Source: G963720475 sp963720475 (GTDB lineage Bacteria > Actinomycetota > Thermoleophilia > Solirubrobacterales > Thermoleophilaceae). Taken from it: a DNA stretch of 64,000 nt. Location: assembly GCA_963720475.1 (NCBI GenBank), contig OY970394.1, forward strand, positions 558,001 through 622,000, read 5' to 3'. Under the pieces are notes generated by a model. That model was not told the origin of the DNA and ran no database searches. It saw nothing but the letters and a program-made list of their open reading frames with translations. Below, one piece after another: positions 34,572-44,707 of this stretch (position 1 is its first letter; every line of letters begins with the position of its first letter). Made by a program: the position numbers and the translations under genes.

Positions 34572-35433
34572 GCTGTGCGACAGCCTGCAGATCTCCGGGG
34601 AGGAGCTGCGCGAGGACATCGGCGTCCTCAACATCGTCAACTTCGGCGGCGGTAGCTACGTCCTTTACGCAGAGGTCCACGACGACTGGATCGAGGTGGA
34701 TCCCGAGCCCTACGGCGACAACTTCGCCCGCGCCGCCCGCCTGCTGCCGCTCGAGGCGAAGGCACTCGTGGCCGCGATCGACCTCCTCGGCGAGCACCTG
34801 CCTGAGGGATCGCTCACGTCCGCGCGCGAGAAGATCGTCGCCGCCCTCGGGCAGGACCCGGCGAACGACGGCCTGCGGATCACGACCGCGAAGGGCGACG
34901 ACTCCGAGGTCGCGCGCGTCGTCAACGAGGCGATCGTCGACCGCAAGCTGCTCGAGATCGAGTACTACAAGGAGAACGAGGACGAGTTCTCCGCGCGCCG
35001 CGTCGAGCCCTACCAGCTGCTGAACGGTCACGAAGGCTGGTACGTCCACGCCTACGACCCCGAGCGCGAGCAGCCGCGGCACTTCCGCCTCGACCGGGTC
35101 CGCTCGGCGACGGTGACCGACGACGACTACGAGCCCCGTCCGGGGATCGAGCCTGACGCGCCGGAGTGGGCGACCACCGGCGAGGTGCGCGGCGCGCGCG
35201 CCGCGCGCGTGTGGATCGCACCCGACCGCGCCCGCTGGGCGCGCGAGGACCGCACCGTCCTCGAAGAGCTGCGCGACGGCTCGGTGATCGTCGAGCTCCA
35301 CTTCGCGGGCAACGAGTGGCTCGCGCGTGAGATCCTCAAGGAAGCCGGCGACGCGGCCGTCATCGAGCCGGAAGACGCGCGCGAGCACGTGCGCGAAGCG
35401 GCCGAGAGCCTGCTCGGCGCCCCCACGCGCTGA
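34378..35433 (+). CDS. pafC: WYL-domain regulator, PafC-like half with no start codon of its own
   Basis: The second WYL protein: winged helix (RPERFARLVTLAGILIAAAR, AVAELCDSLQISGEEL) followed by a WYL domain (LLEIEYYKENEDEFSARRVEP, NGHEGWYVHAYD). The frame is open from 34378, after TGA at 34375-34377, but it contains no ATG, GTG or TTG until GTG 34696, which would delete the whole DNA-binding domain. PafB and PafC are fused in some actinobacteria, and the span 33366-35433 is one base over a multiple of three, exactly what a single +1 break in a fused gene gives. Restored fusion is about 689 residues. Confidence 0.85.
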   Translation, partial: SRATAAIPIWRPRNVVRPPPANLPNGSQADKRESPIRPERFARLVTLAGILIAAARDGERLAVAELCDSLQISGEELREDIGVLNIVNFGGGSYVLYAEVHDDWIEVDPEPYGDNFARAARLLPLEAKALVAAIDLLGEHLPEGSLTSAREKIVAALGQDPANDGLRITTAKGDDSEVARVVNEAIVDRKLLEIEYYKENEDEFSARRVEPYQLLNGHEGWYVHAYDPEREQPRHFRLDRVRSATVTDDDYEPRPGIEPDAPEWATTGEVRGARAARVWIAPDRARWAREDRTVLEELRDGSVIVELHFAGNEWLAREILKEAGDAAVIEPEDAREHVREAAESLLGAPTR

Positions 35434-35474
35434 GTCGCGGGCCCAGAGCGGTGAGCTCTGGGAACATTCCCCCG

Positions 35475-37883
35475 ATGGCAGGCAAGGGCCCACGCGCCTC
35501 GCTGCTCGCCGCCGCGGTCGGAACCGCCGGCGCGACGCTGGGCGCCGCCGCGACCTGGTACCAACTATTCCAGCGCCCGCTGCCGAGGACGAGCGGGAGA
35601 AAGCGCGTGCTCGGCCTCGAGGGACCCGCGGAGATTGCCCGCGACCGCTTCGGGGTGCCTTCGATATCGGCCCGCACGGAAACCGACCTCTGTTTCGCCA
35701 ACGGCTACTGCCACGGCCAGGACCGCTTCTGGCAGCTCGAGCTCTACCGCCGCGTGGTCTGCGGGCGCACGAGCGAGTTCGCCGGCGAGCAGGGGCTCGT
35801 GGCGGACCGCGCGATGAGGGTCTTCGGCATGCGAGCGGCAGCCGAACGCGAGGCGCTGACGCTCGATCCCGGGACGCGCGTACTGCTCGACGCCTACGCG
35901 GCCGGCGTGAACGCGGCGATCGAGGACGCGGCGGCGCTGCCGTTCGAGCTCCAGCTACTGCGGATCGACCCCGAGCCATGGACGATCGTCGACAGCCTCT
36001 CGCTCGGCAAGCTGATCGCGCTCGGGTTCTCGACCAACATGGAGTCGGAGCTCCACCGCGCGGACCTCATCCGCCGCGTCGGACCTGAGGTCGCCGAGCG
36101 GCTCGAGCCGCGCTACCCGGCCGGGAACCCGGTCGCCTTGACGCCGGGCACCGGATGGTCGGGCGACAACCCGTCGCTGATCGAGCAGTTCGAGCAGGTC
36201 CGCAGGGCGATCGGGCTCTCGCCCGACGCCGCCGGCTCGAACAATTGGGTCGTCTCGGGTGAGCGCTCGGCCACCGGTAAGCCGCTGTTGGCGGGCGACC
36301 CCCACGTGCTCGCCGCGATCCCGGGGCTCTTCTACGCGCTCGAGCTCCACGGAGACGGGCTCGAGCTGCGCGGCGCCGCGATCCCGGGCGTGCCGGGGGT
36401 GATGGTCGGGCAGAGCCCGCATGTCGCGTGGAGCTTCACCAACGTGCTCGCCGACGTCCAGGACCTGTTCGTCGAGCGCATCCGCGGCGGCGACAACGGC
36501 GGCCCGCTCGAGTACGAGTTCGAGGGCGAGTGGCGGCCGGTCACCGTGCGCCGCGAGGAGATCGCGGTGAAGGGCGGCGCGACCGAGGTCCTCGACGTGC
36601 GCGAGACCCATCACGGCCCGATCGTCAACGACGCCTTCGACGTCACGGGCGAGCCACTCGCGCTCGCCTGGACGGCGCTGCGCGAGCCCTTCTTCACCCG
36701 CGCGCAGCTCGACGCCGGCCGTGCCCGGACCGGGCCCGAGCTGATCGCCGCGATGAGCGACTTCGCCGTGCCGTGCATGAACTGCCTCTGGGCCGACTCG
36801 AGCGGCAGCATCGGCTACAAGCTGATCGGGAAGATCCCGCGGCGGCGGGGCAACTGTCCCGATCTCCCCCGGCCGGGCTGGACGGGTGAGTTCGAGTGGG
36901 AGGGCTACGTGCCCTACGGCGAGCTGCCGGAGATCGTCAACCCCGAAGGCGGCGTGCTCGTGACCGCGAACAACCAGATCGCGCCGCCCGACTACCCGCA
37001 CCACATCACGAGCGACTACTACGAGGGCTACCGGGCCGCGCGCATCGAACAGATGCTGGCCGAGCGTGAGCGCCATTCGCTCGACGACTTCGCACAAATG
37101 CAGTGCGACCTCTACTCGATCCCCGGCAAGCGCTGCGCCGAGCTGCTCGGCCGGCTCGAGCCGGACGGCGAGCGCGAGCGGCGCGCGCTGACGCTGCTGC
37201 GCGAGTGGGATGGCTTCCTGACGCCCGAGACCAGCGCCGGAACGGTCCAGCAGGTCTTTCTCACGGTCCACTTCGCCCGCGCAGTCGCGGACGCGATCGT
37301 CGGCGACCCGGACGACGCCGAGCGCTGGCGAGCCCGCTCGCGCCTCGGCTTCACGTCCGGCCGGGCGTCCGACTGGCGCTGGCTACCGCGGCTGCTCGAG
37401 CTGTGGGAAGAGGCGGACGCCGAGCTGATCGGCGGAGGCTCGTGGGACGATCTCGCGCTCGGCGCCCTCGAGGCGACGCTCGATGAGCTCGAAACGGGCT
37501 ACGGGGCCGACCCGGCAGGGTGGCAGTGGGGCGACGTGCACGGCGTCTGGCTCGCGCACCAGTTCGGCGCCGGCGAGGGCCGCACCGGCGCCGCGCTCGA
37601 CCGGCTGTTGTCGCGCACCGTCCGCGGCGGCGGGGCGCAGGAGACGGTCTGCCAGCTCGCCTACGTCCCCTACGACGGCGACTATCGCGGAACCGTCGGG
37701 CCGGGCTACCGCCTGCTCGCCGACATCGGTGATCCCGCGAGCTCGCGCTGGCAGCAGATGGTCGGCCAGTCTGGACATCCGGCCTCGAAGCACTACGACG
37801 ATCTGATCGAGGACTGGCACGCGGGAGGCACGAACCCGATGTCAACCCCAGCCGAAGAGGTCCTGGTCCTCGAGCCGTCCTGA
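35475..37883 (+). CDS. Penicillin acylase-family Ntn hydrolase
   Basis: An 802-residue (810 from the GTG at 35451) Ntn-hydrolase precursor. An N-terminal hydrophobic segment anchors or exports it. The alpha chain contains ARDRFGVPSISA and QDRFWQLELYRR; the autoprocessing nucleophile is Ser in AGSNNWVVSG (about residue 255), after which the beta chain carries GKPLLAGDPHVLA, NCLWADSSG and LVTANNQI. The family deacylates N-acyl homoserine lactones, beta-lactams and similar amides. The frame is intact over 2.4 kb. Confidence 0.9.
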   Translation: MAGKGPRASLLAAAVGTAGATLGAAATWYQLFQRPLPRTSGRKRVLGLEGPAEIARDRFGVPSISARTETDLCFANGYCHGQDRFWQLELYRRVVCGRTSEFAGEQGLVADRAMRVFGMRAAAEREALTLDPGTRVLLDAYAAGVNAAIEDAAALPFELQLLRIDPEPWTIVDSLSLGKLIALGFSTNMESELHRADLIRRVGPEVAERLEPRYPAGNPVALTPGTGWSGDNPSLIEQFEQVRRAIGLSPDAAGSNNWVVSGERSATGKPLLAGDPHVLAAIPGLFYALELHGDGLELRGAAIPGVPGVMVGQSPHVAWSFTNVLADVQDLFVERIRGGDNGGPLEYEFEGEWRPVTVRREEIAVKGGATEVLDVRETHHGPIVNDAFDVTGEPLALAWTALREPFFTRAQLDAGRARTGPELIAAMSDFAVPCMNCLWADSSGSIGYKLIGKIPRRRGNCPDLPRPGWTGEFEWEGYVPYGELPEIVNPEGGVLVTANNQIAPPDYPHHITSDYYEGYRAARIEQMLAERERHSLDDFAQMQCDLYSIPGKRCAELLGRLEPDGERERRALTLLREWDGFLTPETSAGTVQQVFLTVHFARAVADAIVGDPDDAERWRARSRLGFTSGRASDWRWLPRLLELWEEADAELIGGGSWDDLALGALEATLDELETGYGADPAGWQWGDVHGVWLAHQFGAGEGRTGAALDRLLSRTVRGGGAQETVCQLAYVPYDGDYRGTVGPGYRLLADIGDPASSRWQQMVGQSGHPASKHYDDLIEDWHAGGTNPMSTPAEEVLVLEPS

Positions 37884-37914
37884 GCCGGGGCGCAGGTAGC
37901 CTCCTGCCGCGCAG

Positions 37915-38385
37915 ATGCCTTCACGCCGCGACCAGATCAAGATGTCCGACGACGAGATCGTCGCCTTCCTCGACGAGCAGAAGGTCGTCACCTGCGCGAC
38001 GATCGGCCCGAACGACCGGCCCCATCTGATGCCGCTCTGGTACGTCGTGGACGGCACAGCGCTGACAGGCTGGACGTTCGCAAAGTCGCAGAAGGCGCGC
38101 AACCTCGAGCGCGATCCGCGGGCGACGCTGCAGATCGAGGACGGCGTCTCCTACGAGGAGCTCCGCGGGGTGATGTTCGAGTGCGACGTCGGGGTCGAGC
38201 GCGACCCCGAGCGGATCGCCGACGAGTACGGCCTGCCGCTGTTTCGCCGCTACACCGATGGCGCGGAGCTCCCCGACGGCGTGCGCGAGATGGTGATGGC
38301 GCAGGCGCCGAAGCGCGTCGGCCTGCGCTTCACCCCCACGCGGACGGTCTCGTGGGACCACCGCAAGCTCGGCGGCACCTACTAG
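37915..38385 (+). CDS. PPOX-class F420/FMN-dependent oxidoreductase-like protein
   Basis: A 156-residue split-barrel flavin/F420 protein: MSDDEIVAFLDEQKVVTCATIGPNDRPHLMPLWYVV near the N-terminus and FAKSQKARNLERDPRATLQIE, the usual PPOX pattern. Actinobacterial members often bind deazaflavin F420 and reduce quinones or aflatoxins. Start ATG at 37915; ATG at 37942 (MSDD) is possible. Three bases before the rmlA start, so it may be the first gene of that operon without being part of the sugar pathway. Confidence 0.8.
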   Translation: MPSRRDQIKMSDDEIVAFLDEQKVVTCATIGPNDRPHLMPLWYVVDGTALTGWTFAKSQKARNLERDPRATLQIEDGVSYEELRGVMFECDVGVERDPERIADEYGLPLFRRYTDGAELPDGVREMVMAQAPKRVGLRFTPTRTVSWDHRKLGGTY

Positions 38386-38388
38386 GCC

Positions 38389-39468
38389 ATGACCGACCAG
38401 CTGAAGGGGCTGATCCTGTCGGGCGGGAAGGGCACGCGCCTGCGACCGATTACCCACACGAGCGCCAAGCAGCTCGTGCCGGTCGCCAACAAGCCGGTGC
38501 TCTTCTACGGCCTCGAGGCGATGGCCGAGGCCGGCATCACCGACGTCGGCGTGATCATCGCCCCCGAGACGGGCGACGAGATCCGCGCCGCGGCCGGCGA
38601 CGGCGAGCGCTTCGGCGTCTCGATCACCTACATCGAGCAGGAAGCTCCGCTCGGGCTCGCGCACGCGGTGCTCACCGCGGAGGAGTTCCTCGGGCAGACC
38701 CCGTTCGTGATGTACCTCGGCGACAACCTTCTGCGCGACGGCATCTCGGAGCTCGTCGCCGCCTTCCGCTCGGAGGCACCTGACGCGTTGATCCTGCTGA
38801 CGCCCGTGGACGACCCCGAGCACTACGGCGTCGCCGAGCTCGACGACGGCAAGGTGGCCCGCCTCGCCGAGAAGCCGCCTGAGCCGAAGACCAACCTCGC
38901 GCTCGTCGGCGTCTACATGTTCACGCCCGCGATCTTCGAGGCCGCCCGCGCGATCGAGCCCTCCGGCCGCGGCGAGCTCGAAATCACAGACGCGATCCAG
39001 CAGCTCGTGGACTCAGGGCTGCGGGTCGACCCGCACATCGTCCACGGCTGGTGGAAGGACACGGGCCAGGTGCAGGACATGCTCGAGGCGAACAGGCTGA
39101 TCCTCGACGACCTCGAGGCACGCGTGGACGGCGAGGTCGTCGACTCCCGCATGGAGGGCCGCGTCGTCGTCGAGTCGGGCGCGCGGCTCGAGCGTGCGAC
39201 CGTTCGCGGCCCGGCGATCATCGGCGCGGGCGCGCGGATCGCCGACGCCTACATCGGCCCCTATACGGCGATCGGCGACGACGTCGAGATCTCGAACGCC
39301 GAGATCGAGCACTCGATCATCCTCGCGGGCTCGTCCGTCCGCGATCTCCAGGGAGGCCGCGTCGAGGCGAGCCTGATCGGCCGCAACGTCGCGATCGTCC
39401 GCACGCGCGACCTGCCGAAGGCCTACCGCTTCGTCATCGGCGACAGCGCCGAGATCGAGCTGCTCTGA
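38389..39468 (+). CDS. rmlA: Glucose-1-phosphate thymidylyltransferase, long form
   Basis: A 359-residue nucleotidyltransferase: the N-terminal pyrophosphorylase domain has LSGGKGTRLRPIT, KQLVPVANKPVLFY and YLGDNLL, and the C-terminal about 110 residues form a left-handed beta-helix (RVVVESGARLERATVRGPAIIGAGARI) absent from short RmlA. This long type is common in actinobacteria. It makes dTDP-glucose from dTTP and glucose-1-phosphate. The TGA stop overlaps the rmlB ATG in TGATG. Confidence 0.93.
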   Translation: MTDQLKGLILSGGKGTRLRPITHTSAKQLVPVANKPVLFYGLEAMAEAGITDVGVIIAPETGDEIRAAAGDGERFGVSITYIEQEAPLGLAHAVLTAEEFLGQTPFVMYLGDNLLRDGISELVAAFRSEAPDALILLTPVDDPEHYGVAELDDGKVARLAEKPPEPKTNLALVGVYMFTPAIFEAARAIEPSGRGELEITDAIQQLVDSGLRVDPHIVHGWWKDTGQVQDMLEANRLILDDLEARVDGEVVDSRMEGRVVVESGARLERATVRGPAIIGAGARIADAYIGPYTAIGDDVEISNAEIEHSIILAGSSVRDLQGGRVEASLIGRNVAIVRTRDLPKAYRFVIGDSAEIELL

Positions 39469-40472
39469 TGGCCCGCCGGGTGCTCGTCACGGGCGCGGCC
39501 GGGTTCATCGGCTCGGCGTTCGTCCGCGTCGTGCTGGAGACCGACCCGGGCGCCGAGGTCGTCGTGCTCGACAAGCTCACCTACGCCGGCCGGCGCGAGA
39601 ACCTCGACGGCGTCGAGCTCGCGGCGTTCCACGAGGGCGCGGTCGAGGATGCGGAAGCGGTGCGCACGGCGATGGAGGGCTGCGACGCCGTCGTCAACTT
39701 CGCTGCCGAGTCGCACGTGGACCGCTCGATCGCCGACGGCGCCGACTTCGCCGTCACGCAGGTGATCGGCACCGGGGTCCTGCTCGACGCCGCGCGCGAG
39801 CTCGGGGTCGGCCGCTTCGTTCAGGTCTCGACCGACGAGGTCTACGGCTCGATCGACGAGGGCACCTTCGCCGAAGACTCACGGCTCGACCCGTCCTCGC
39901 CGTACAGCGCGACGAAGGCGGGCGGCGACCTGCTCGTCTCGGCGCACGCCCACACCCACGGCATCGAGGCGGCGATCTGCCGCGGCTCGAACAACTACGG
40001 CCCGCGGCAGCATCCCGAGAAGCTGATCCCGCTTTGCATCCTCAACGCGCTCGCCGGCGACCGCCTGCCCGTTTACGGCGACGGGCGCCAGGTGCGCAAC
40101 TGGATCTGGGTCGAGGACTTCGCGCGCGCGGTGCTCTCCGTCCTCGATCGCGGGGAGGCGGGCGAGGTCTACAACGCGGGCGGGCCCGACGAGGTCGAGA
40201 ACATCGCCGTCGTCGAGCGGGTCGTCGAGCTAACCGGCGCCGACCCAGCGCTGATCGAGCACGTCGAGGACCGCCCTGGCCACGACCGCCGCTACTCGCT
40301 CTCGTCCGAGAAGGCGCGCGCGCTCGGCTGGGAGCCCGCGGTCGGCTTCGACGATGGGCTCGAGCGCGCCGTCGCCTGGTACCGCGACAACGAGGCGTGG
40401 TGGGGCCCGATCCGCAGCGGCGAGTACCGCGCTTATTACGAGCAGCAGTACGGGCGCAAGCTGGCTGAATAG
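39468..40472 (+). CDS. rmlB: dTDP-glucose 4,6-dehydratase
   Basis: A 334-residue extended SDR: cofactor loop VTGAAGFIGSAF, DKLTYAGRREN, the active-site STDEVYGSI and catalytic Tyr-x3-Lys in YSATKAGGDL, and the substrate block NNYGPRQHPEKLIP. It converts dTDP-glucose to the 4-keto-6-deoxy sugar on the way to dTDP-rhamnose and other deoxysugars. Overlaps rmlA by one base (TGATG). No rmlC or rmlD is in the window. Confidence 0.95.
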   Translation: MARRVLVTGAAGFIGSAFVRVVLETDPGAEVVVLDKLTYAGRRENLDGVELAAFHEGAVEDAEAVRTAMEGCDAVVNFAAESHVDRSIADGADFAVTQVIGTGVLLDAARELGVGRFVQVSTDEVYGSIDEGTFAEDSRLDPSSPYSATKAGGDLLVSAHAHTHGIEAAICRGSNNYGPRQHPEKLIPLCILNALAGDRLPVYGDGRQVRNWIWVEDFARAVLSVLDRGEAGEVYNAGGPDEVENIAVVERVVELTGADPALIEHVEDRPGHDRRYSLSSEKARALGWEPAVGFDDGLERAVAWYRDNEAWWGPIRSGEYRAYYEQQYGRKLAE

Positions 40473-40612
40473 CCCGACCTGGACGATTGTTCGATGCGCA
40501 GATCCGTGATACGACGGCTACGGTCGTCGTAGTAAGGGGGATGCCCCGATGTCAGGGACGCGGGGACTCGTCAAACATCAAACCCGTACACGACCTAAGG
40601 AGCTGGGCAAGG

Positions 40613-42461
40613 ATGCGAGCGTTTGGAAAGTCCGGGGCAGTTGTCGTCGGCGTGCTGCTTTGCGTGCCGGGAGTCGGCGGGATCGCCGAGGCAAAGAGCA
40701 GCAAGAACCCGCGGCTGAAGGCGTTCAGCTCGTGCAGCGGACTGGTCCGCTACGCGCAGCAGCACGCCCCGCGTCTGCGCTCGGAGACGCCGACGCTGCT
40801 ACCGAACGCGGCGCCGCCCACGCAGAACGACCAGGGCTCGAACGAGAAGCAGAGCGCCGGCGGGGGCGTCGGCGGGCAGGACTTCTCCGAGACGAACGTC
40901 CAGGAGGCCGGGATCGACGAGCCCGACATCGTCAAGACCGACGGCAGCCGCATCTACGCGATCGCCGGCGACAGGCTCCACGCGATCGACGTCACGGGCG
41001 ACCAGCCGCGGCGGGTCGACTCGCTGAAGCTGACCGGTAGCGATCACCAACTGTTCATCCGCGGCGAGCGCGCGCTCGTGATCTCGGCGGCGAGCAGCGG
41101 CCTCTCCGGCCCGCCGAGGGCCGCGACGAGCGACGTGGTCGGCTCGGTCCCGAACGGAACGGAGCTGACCGAGGTCGACCTCGGCAACGCGGCGAAGCTG
41201 AGCGTCGTCAGCACCCTGAAGGTTGAGGCCGACTTCGTCGACGCGCGGCTCATCGGCAACACGGCGCGGTTGGTCCTCACCTCGTACCCCGACGCGCTTG
41301 AAGGTTCGGCGAAGCCGAGCCGCGGCGCGAGCTGGCTGCCGCGATCGGTGCACGAGAACCGCCGCACGAAGAAACGCGTGACGCGCTCGGCGGTGCCGTG
41401 CAGCCACGTCCGCCACCCGCGGACGTTTGCCGGCCTCGACATGATCACCGTGCTGACGATCGACCTGTCGAAGGGCGTCTCGCCGGTGGACTCCGACGCC
41501 GTGATGAGCGACGGCGACACCGTCTACTCGTCGGCGAAGGGGCTCTACGTCGCGACCGAGCGCTGGAACGACCCCGACCTCTCGCCCGAGAAGGCGGCGG
41601 CCGGCGCGACGACCGCGATCCACAAGTTCGACGTCTCCGACCCCGGCAGCACCTCCTACCGCGGCAGCGGCGAGGTGCGCGGCTTCCTGCTGAACCAGTT
41701 CGCGATGTCGGAGGACGAGGACGTGCTGCGCGTCGCCAGCACCGACACGCCCGAATGGCTCGAGCTCGACAACGACGAGGAGTCGGAGAACTTCGTCACG
41801 ACGCTCACCGAGCGCGGCGGGCGGCTCGAGCAGGTCGGCCGTGTCGGCGGGCTCGGCCGCGGCGAGGAGATCTTCGCCGTCCGCTTCATCGGCAAGGTCG
41901 GATACGTGGTGACCTTCCGCCAGACCGACCCGCTCTACACCCTCGACCTGACCGACGTCGCGCACCCGCGCGTGCTCGGCGAGCTCAAGATCCAGGGCTA
42001 CTCGGCGTATCTCCACCCGATCGGCGACGGCCTGCTGCTCGGGGTCGGCCAGGACGCCGACAAGGATGGCGCCACGCGCGGCACGCAGCTGTCGCGTGTT
42101 CGACGTGTCGAACCTGCGCAAGCCGACGCGCCTGCACCAGTTCCGCCTGTCGCCGACCTCGTACTCGGAGGTCGAGTACGACCACCACGCGTTCCTCTAC
42201 TGGGCGCCGCGCTCGTTGGCGCTGCTACCGGTCGCGGACGATGACGACGGCGACGGGACCGCGACAGCGCTAGGCGCACGGGCAGACCGCTCGGGCATCC
42301 AACCGGTCGGCCGCGTGTCGCACCGCAAGCACGGCGAGTTCACCGACATCACGCGCTCGCTCGTCGTGCGCGACAGGGTCTACACGCTGTCGGAGGCGGG
42401 GCTGGCGCAGAACAGCATCGACACGCTGGGCGAGCTCGCCTACGTGAACTTCCCGAGGTAG
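40613..42461 (+). CDS. Secreted beta-propeller-domain protein (one frame break)
   Basis: An exported protein with a signal peptide (MRAFGKSGAVVVGVLLCVPG) and a C-terminal-type beta-propeller seen in archaeal and actinobacterial surface proteins (QEAGIDEPDIVKTDGSRIYAI, LHAIDVTGDQPRRVDSLKL). The frame shifts +1 at about 42090-42099: upstream reads GTRGTQLS, downstream VFDVSNLRKPTRLHQF. Removing one G at about 42096 gives QLSLFDVSN, the family consensus. Restored length about 616 residues. ATG at 40613 is preceded by TAAGGAG. A seven-base inverted repeat (40510-40516 / 40525-40531) lies upstream; significance unknown. Confidence 0.78.
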
Positions 42462-42498
42462 AGCGAGACGGGCGAGCGGGCCGGCGCGCCCCGCTCGC

Positions 42499-42511
42499 TA
42501 CGCTCGCAGGG
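42499..42511 (+). promoter_or_regulatory. Leaderless -10 box (TACGCT) for ABC transporter genes
   Basis: TACGCT at 42499-42504, seven bases, then ATG at 42512; no Shine-Dalgarno. Confidence 0.45.
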
Positions 42512-43250
42512 ATGCCTGAGACCCCACCCGCGCTGGAGCTGCGCGCGCTCCACAAGCGCTACGACGACGGCACGCTCGGGCTCGAGTCGCTCGACCTCAC
42601 GATCCCCGACGGGGCGTTCTTCGGCCTGCTCGGACCGAACGGCGCCGGCAAGACGACGCTGATCAGCGCGGTCTGCAACCTGATCCGGATCACCTCCGGC
42701 GAGGCGCTCGTCTTCGGCGAGCAGTCGAGCTCGCTGCTCGCCCGCAGCTGGGTCGGACTCGCCGAGCAGGACGTCAACCTCGACCGCTTCCTGACCGTCG
42801 AGGAGACGCTCGCCTACCACGGCGGCTACTTCGGGATGGGCAAGGCCGAAGTAGCGGAGCGCGCCGCCGAGATGATCGACGTCTTCGACCTGCGCGCGAA
42901 GGCCGATGTACGAACGTCGAAGCTCTCCGGCGGGATGCGGCGCCGGCTACTGCTCGCGCGGGCGCTGATGCACCGCCCGCGCCTCGTGATCCTCGACGAG
43001 CCGACCGCCGGGGTGGACTTCGAGCTACGCCAGGAGCTGTGGAGCTACATCCGCCGCCTCCACGCCGAGGGCACGACGATCCTCCTGACGACGCACTACC
43101 TCGAGGAGGCCGAGGAGCTCTGCGAGGAGATCGCACTGATCCGCGGCGGCCAGCTGATCGCGCGCGACTCGGCCCACGGCCTGCGCGAGCACTACGGCGC
43201 GCGACACGCTCGCCGACGTCTACGTCAAGGCGATGGAAGTGCCCTCGTGA
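42512..43250 (+). CDS. ABC transporter ATP-binding protein (DrrA-type, one frame break)
   Basis: ATPase of an ABC-2-type exporter: Walker A GPNGAGKTT, Q-loop SWVGLAEQDVNL, signature LSGGMRRRLLLARALM, Walker B RLVILDEPTAGVD, and H-loop TTHYLEEAEEL. The frame shifts +1 at about 43197-43203, just before the C-terminal DTLADVYVKAMEVPS; one extra C in the GCGCGC run or two missing bases would explain it. Restored length about 246 residues. TGA at 43248-43250 overlaps the permease GTG. Confidence 0.85.
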
Positions 43251-44012
43251 ACGGCTACACCGGGCTGCGCTGGCTCGCGCGGCGAGAGACGCTGCGGGTG
43301 ACAAAGCTCTGGACGCAGACCGTGCTCGCCTCGGTCATCTCCTCCATCCTCTTCATCCTCGTCTTCGGCCTTTCGCTCGGCGGACGGATCAAGCAGGTCG
43401 AGGGCTATCGACTACGAGATCTTCATCGTCCCCGGGCTGATCGCGATGGCGATGGTCCAGGCGGCTTACAACAACAACGCCTCGACGATCTACCAGGCGC
43501 GCTCGGACCGCTTCATCAACGACGTCCTCTCCTCGCCGATGCGTCCCTGGCAGATGACGCTCGGCTACAGCGTCGGCGGAATCCTGCGCGCGTTCGCGAT
43601 CGGCGTCGCGCTGCTCCTGCTGGCGATACCGCTGACGGGCGTCCCGGTCGAGCGGCCGTTTGCGCTGATCGCGGCGGTGGCGTTCGGCCTCGTCCTGTTC
43701 GCGGCGCTCGGGACGGTGGTCGGGATCTACGCCGAGCAGTGGGACCACACGACGTTCATCTCGAACATCGTGATCCTGCCGCTGGCGTTCGTTGGCGGCG
43801 TCTTCTACTCCGTCGACATGCTCGGCTCGCCGTGGGAGGAGCTGTCGCATTTCAACCCGCTCTTCTACCTCGTCAATGCGATCCGCTTCGGCTTCCTCGG
43901 GTCGAGCGACGTCTCGGTCTGGCTGTCGCTCGGAGTCACGGCTGCGTTCGCGATCCCGGTCTATCTCTGGGCGCAGTACCTGTTCACGAGCGGGCGGAAG
44001 CTGAAGGCTTGA
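43247..44012 (+). CDS. ABC-2-type transporter permease (one frame break)
   Basis: Permease partner, six membrane helices in the ABC-2/DrrB layout. Starts GTG at 43247 in the overlap GTGA. A +1 shift at about 43406-43410 separates IKQVEGY from DYEIFIVPGLIAMAMVQ; removing one T restores GYDYEIFIVPGL, matching the family. The rest (SDRFINDVLSSPMRPWQ, later IVILPLAFVGGVFYSVDML) is intact. Restored length about 255 residues. Two breaks lie within about 210 bases in this operon. The stop TGA overlaps the UDG TTG start. Substrate of this exporter unknown. Confidence 0.83.
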
Positions 44013-44707
44013 GCCGGGCCGGGCTCGCGGCGCTCGAGGCGGAGGTCGTTCGCTGCCGGCGCTGCCCCCGCCTCGTCGAGTGGCGCGAGCAGGTCGCGCG
44101 GGAGAAGCGCGCCGCGTTCGCCGACGAGGAGTACTGGGGCCGACCGCTACCCGGCTTCGGCGATCCGGCGGCGCGCGTGTACGTGTTCGGCCTCGCGCCC
44201 GCGGCGCACGGCGGCAACCGCACCGGGCGCTTCTTCACGGGCGATCGCTCTGGCGATTGGCTGTTCGGTTCGCTCCACCGGACGGGCTTCGCAAACCAAC
44301 CCGAGTCGATCGATCGCGACGACGGATTGGCGCTGACAGGCGCCTTCGTCTCCGCCGCCGTCCGCTGCGCGCCGCCGGCGAACCGCCCGACGACCGCCGA
44401 GCGCGACAACTGCCTCCCCTATGCGGTCGAGGAGTTGGGCCTGCTCGAGCGGGTGACGGTCGTCGTGTGCCTCGGCGGCTTCGCCTGGGACGCGGCGCTC
44501 AGGGTCTGCGCCGAGCTCGGCTGCGTCCGCCCCCGCCCGAAGCCTCGCTTCGGCCACGGCGCAGACGCGGAACTCACCGGCGCGCGCGAGCTCACGCTCC
44601 TCGGCTGCTACCACCCGAGCCAGCAGAACACCTTCACCGGGCGGCTCACCGAGCCGATGCTCGACGCGGTCTTCACCCGCGCCAAGGTGTTGGCGACCGG
44701 ACGCTAG
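44009..44707 (+). CDS. Family 5 uracil-DNA glycosylase (UDGb-type, 4Fe-4S)
   Basis: A 232-residue base-excision glycosylase. The family 5 active-site block GLAPAAHGGNRTGRFFTGDRSG and the C-terminal GCYHPSQQNTFTGRLT are present. The iron-sulfur Cys are complete: Cys16-x2-Cys19 and a later Cys-x14-Cys (RCAPPANRPTTAERDNC). It removes uracil, hypoxanthine and other deaminated bases. TTG at 44009 overlaps the permease stop in TTGA. Stop shares CTAG with the convergent lipoprotein gene. Confidence 0.9.
   Translation: MSRAGLAALEAEVVRCRRCPRLVEWREQVAREKRAAFADEEYWGRPLPGFGDPAARVYVFGLAPAAHGGNRTGRFFTGDRSGDWLFGSLHRTGFANQPESIDRDDGLALTGAFVSAAVRCAPPANRPTTAERDNCLPYAVEELGLLERVTVVVCLGGFAWDAALRVCAELGCVRPRPKPRFGHGADAELTGARELTLLGCYHPSQQNTFTGRLTEPMLDAVFTRAKVLATGR

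Noticed and set aside
40510..40531. Seven-base inverted repeat upstream of the beta-propeller gene
   Set aside because: Short, eight-base loop, and such repeats arise often by chance at this GC content; no second copy seen.
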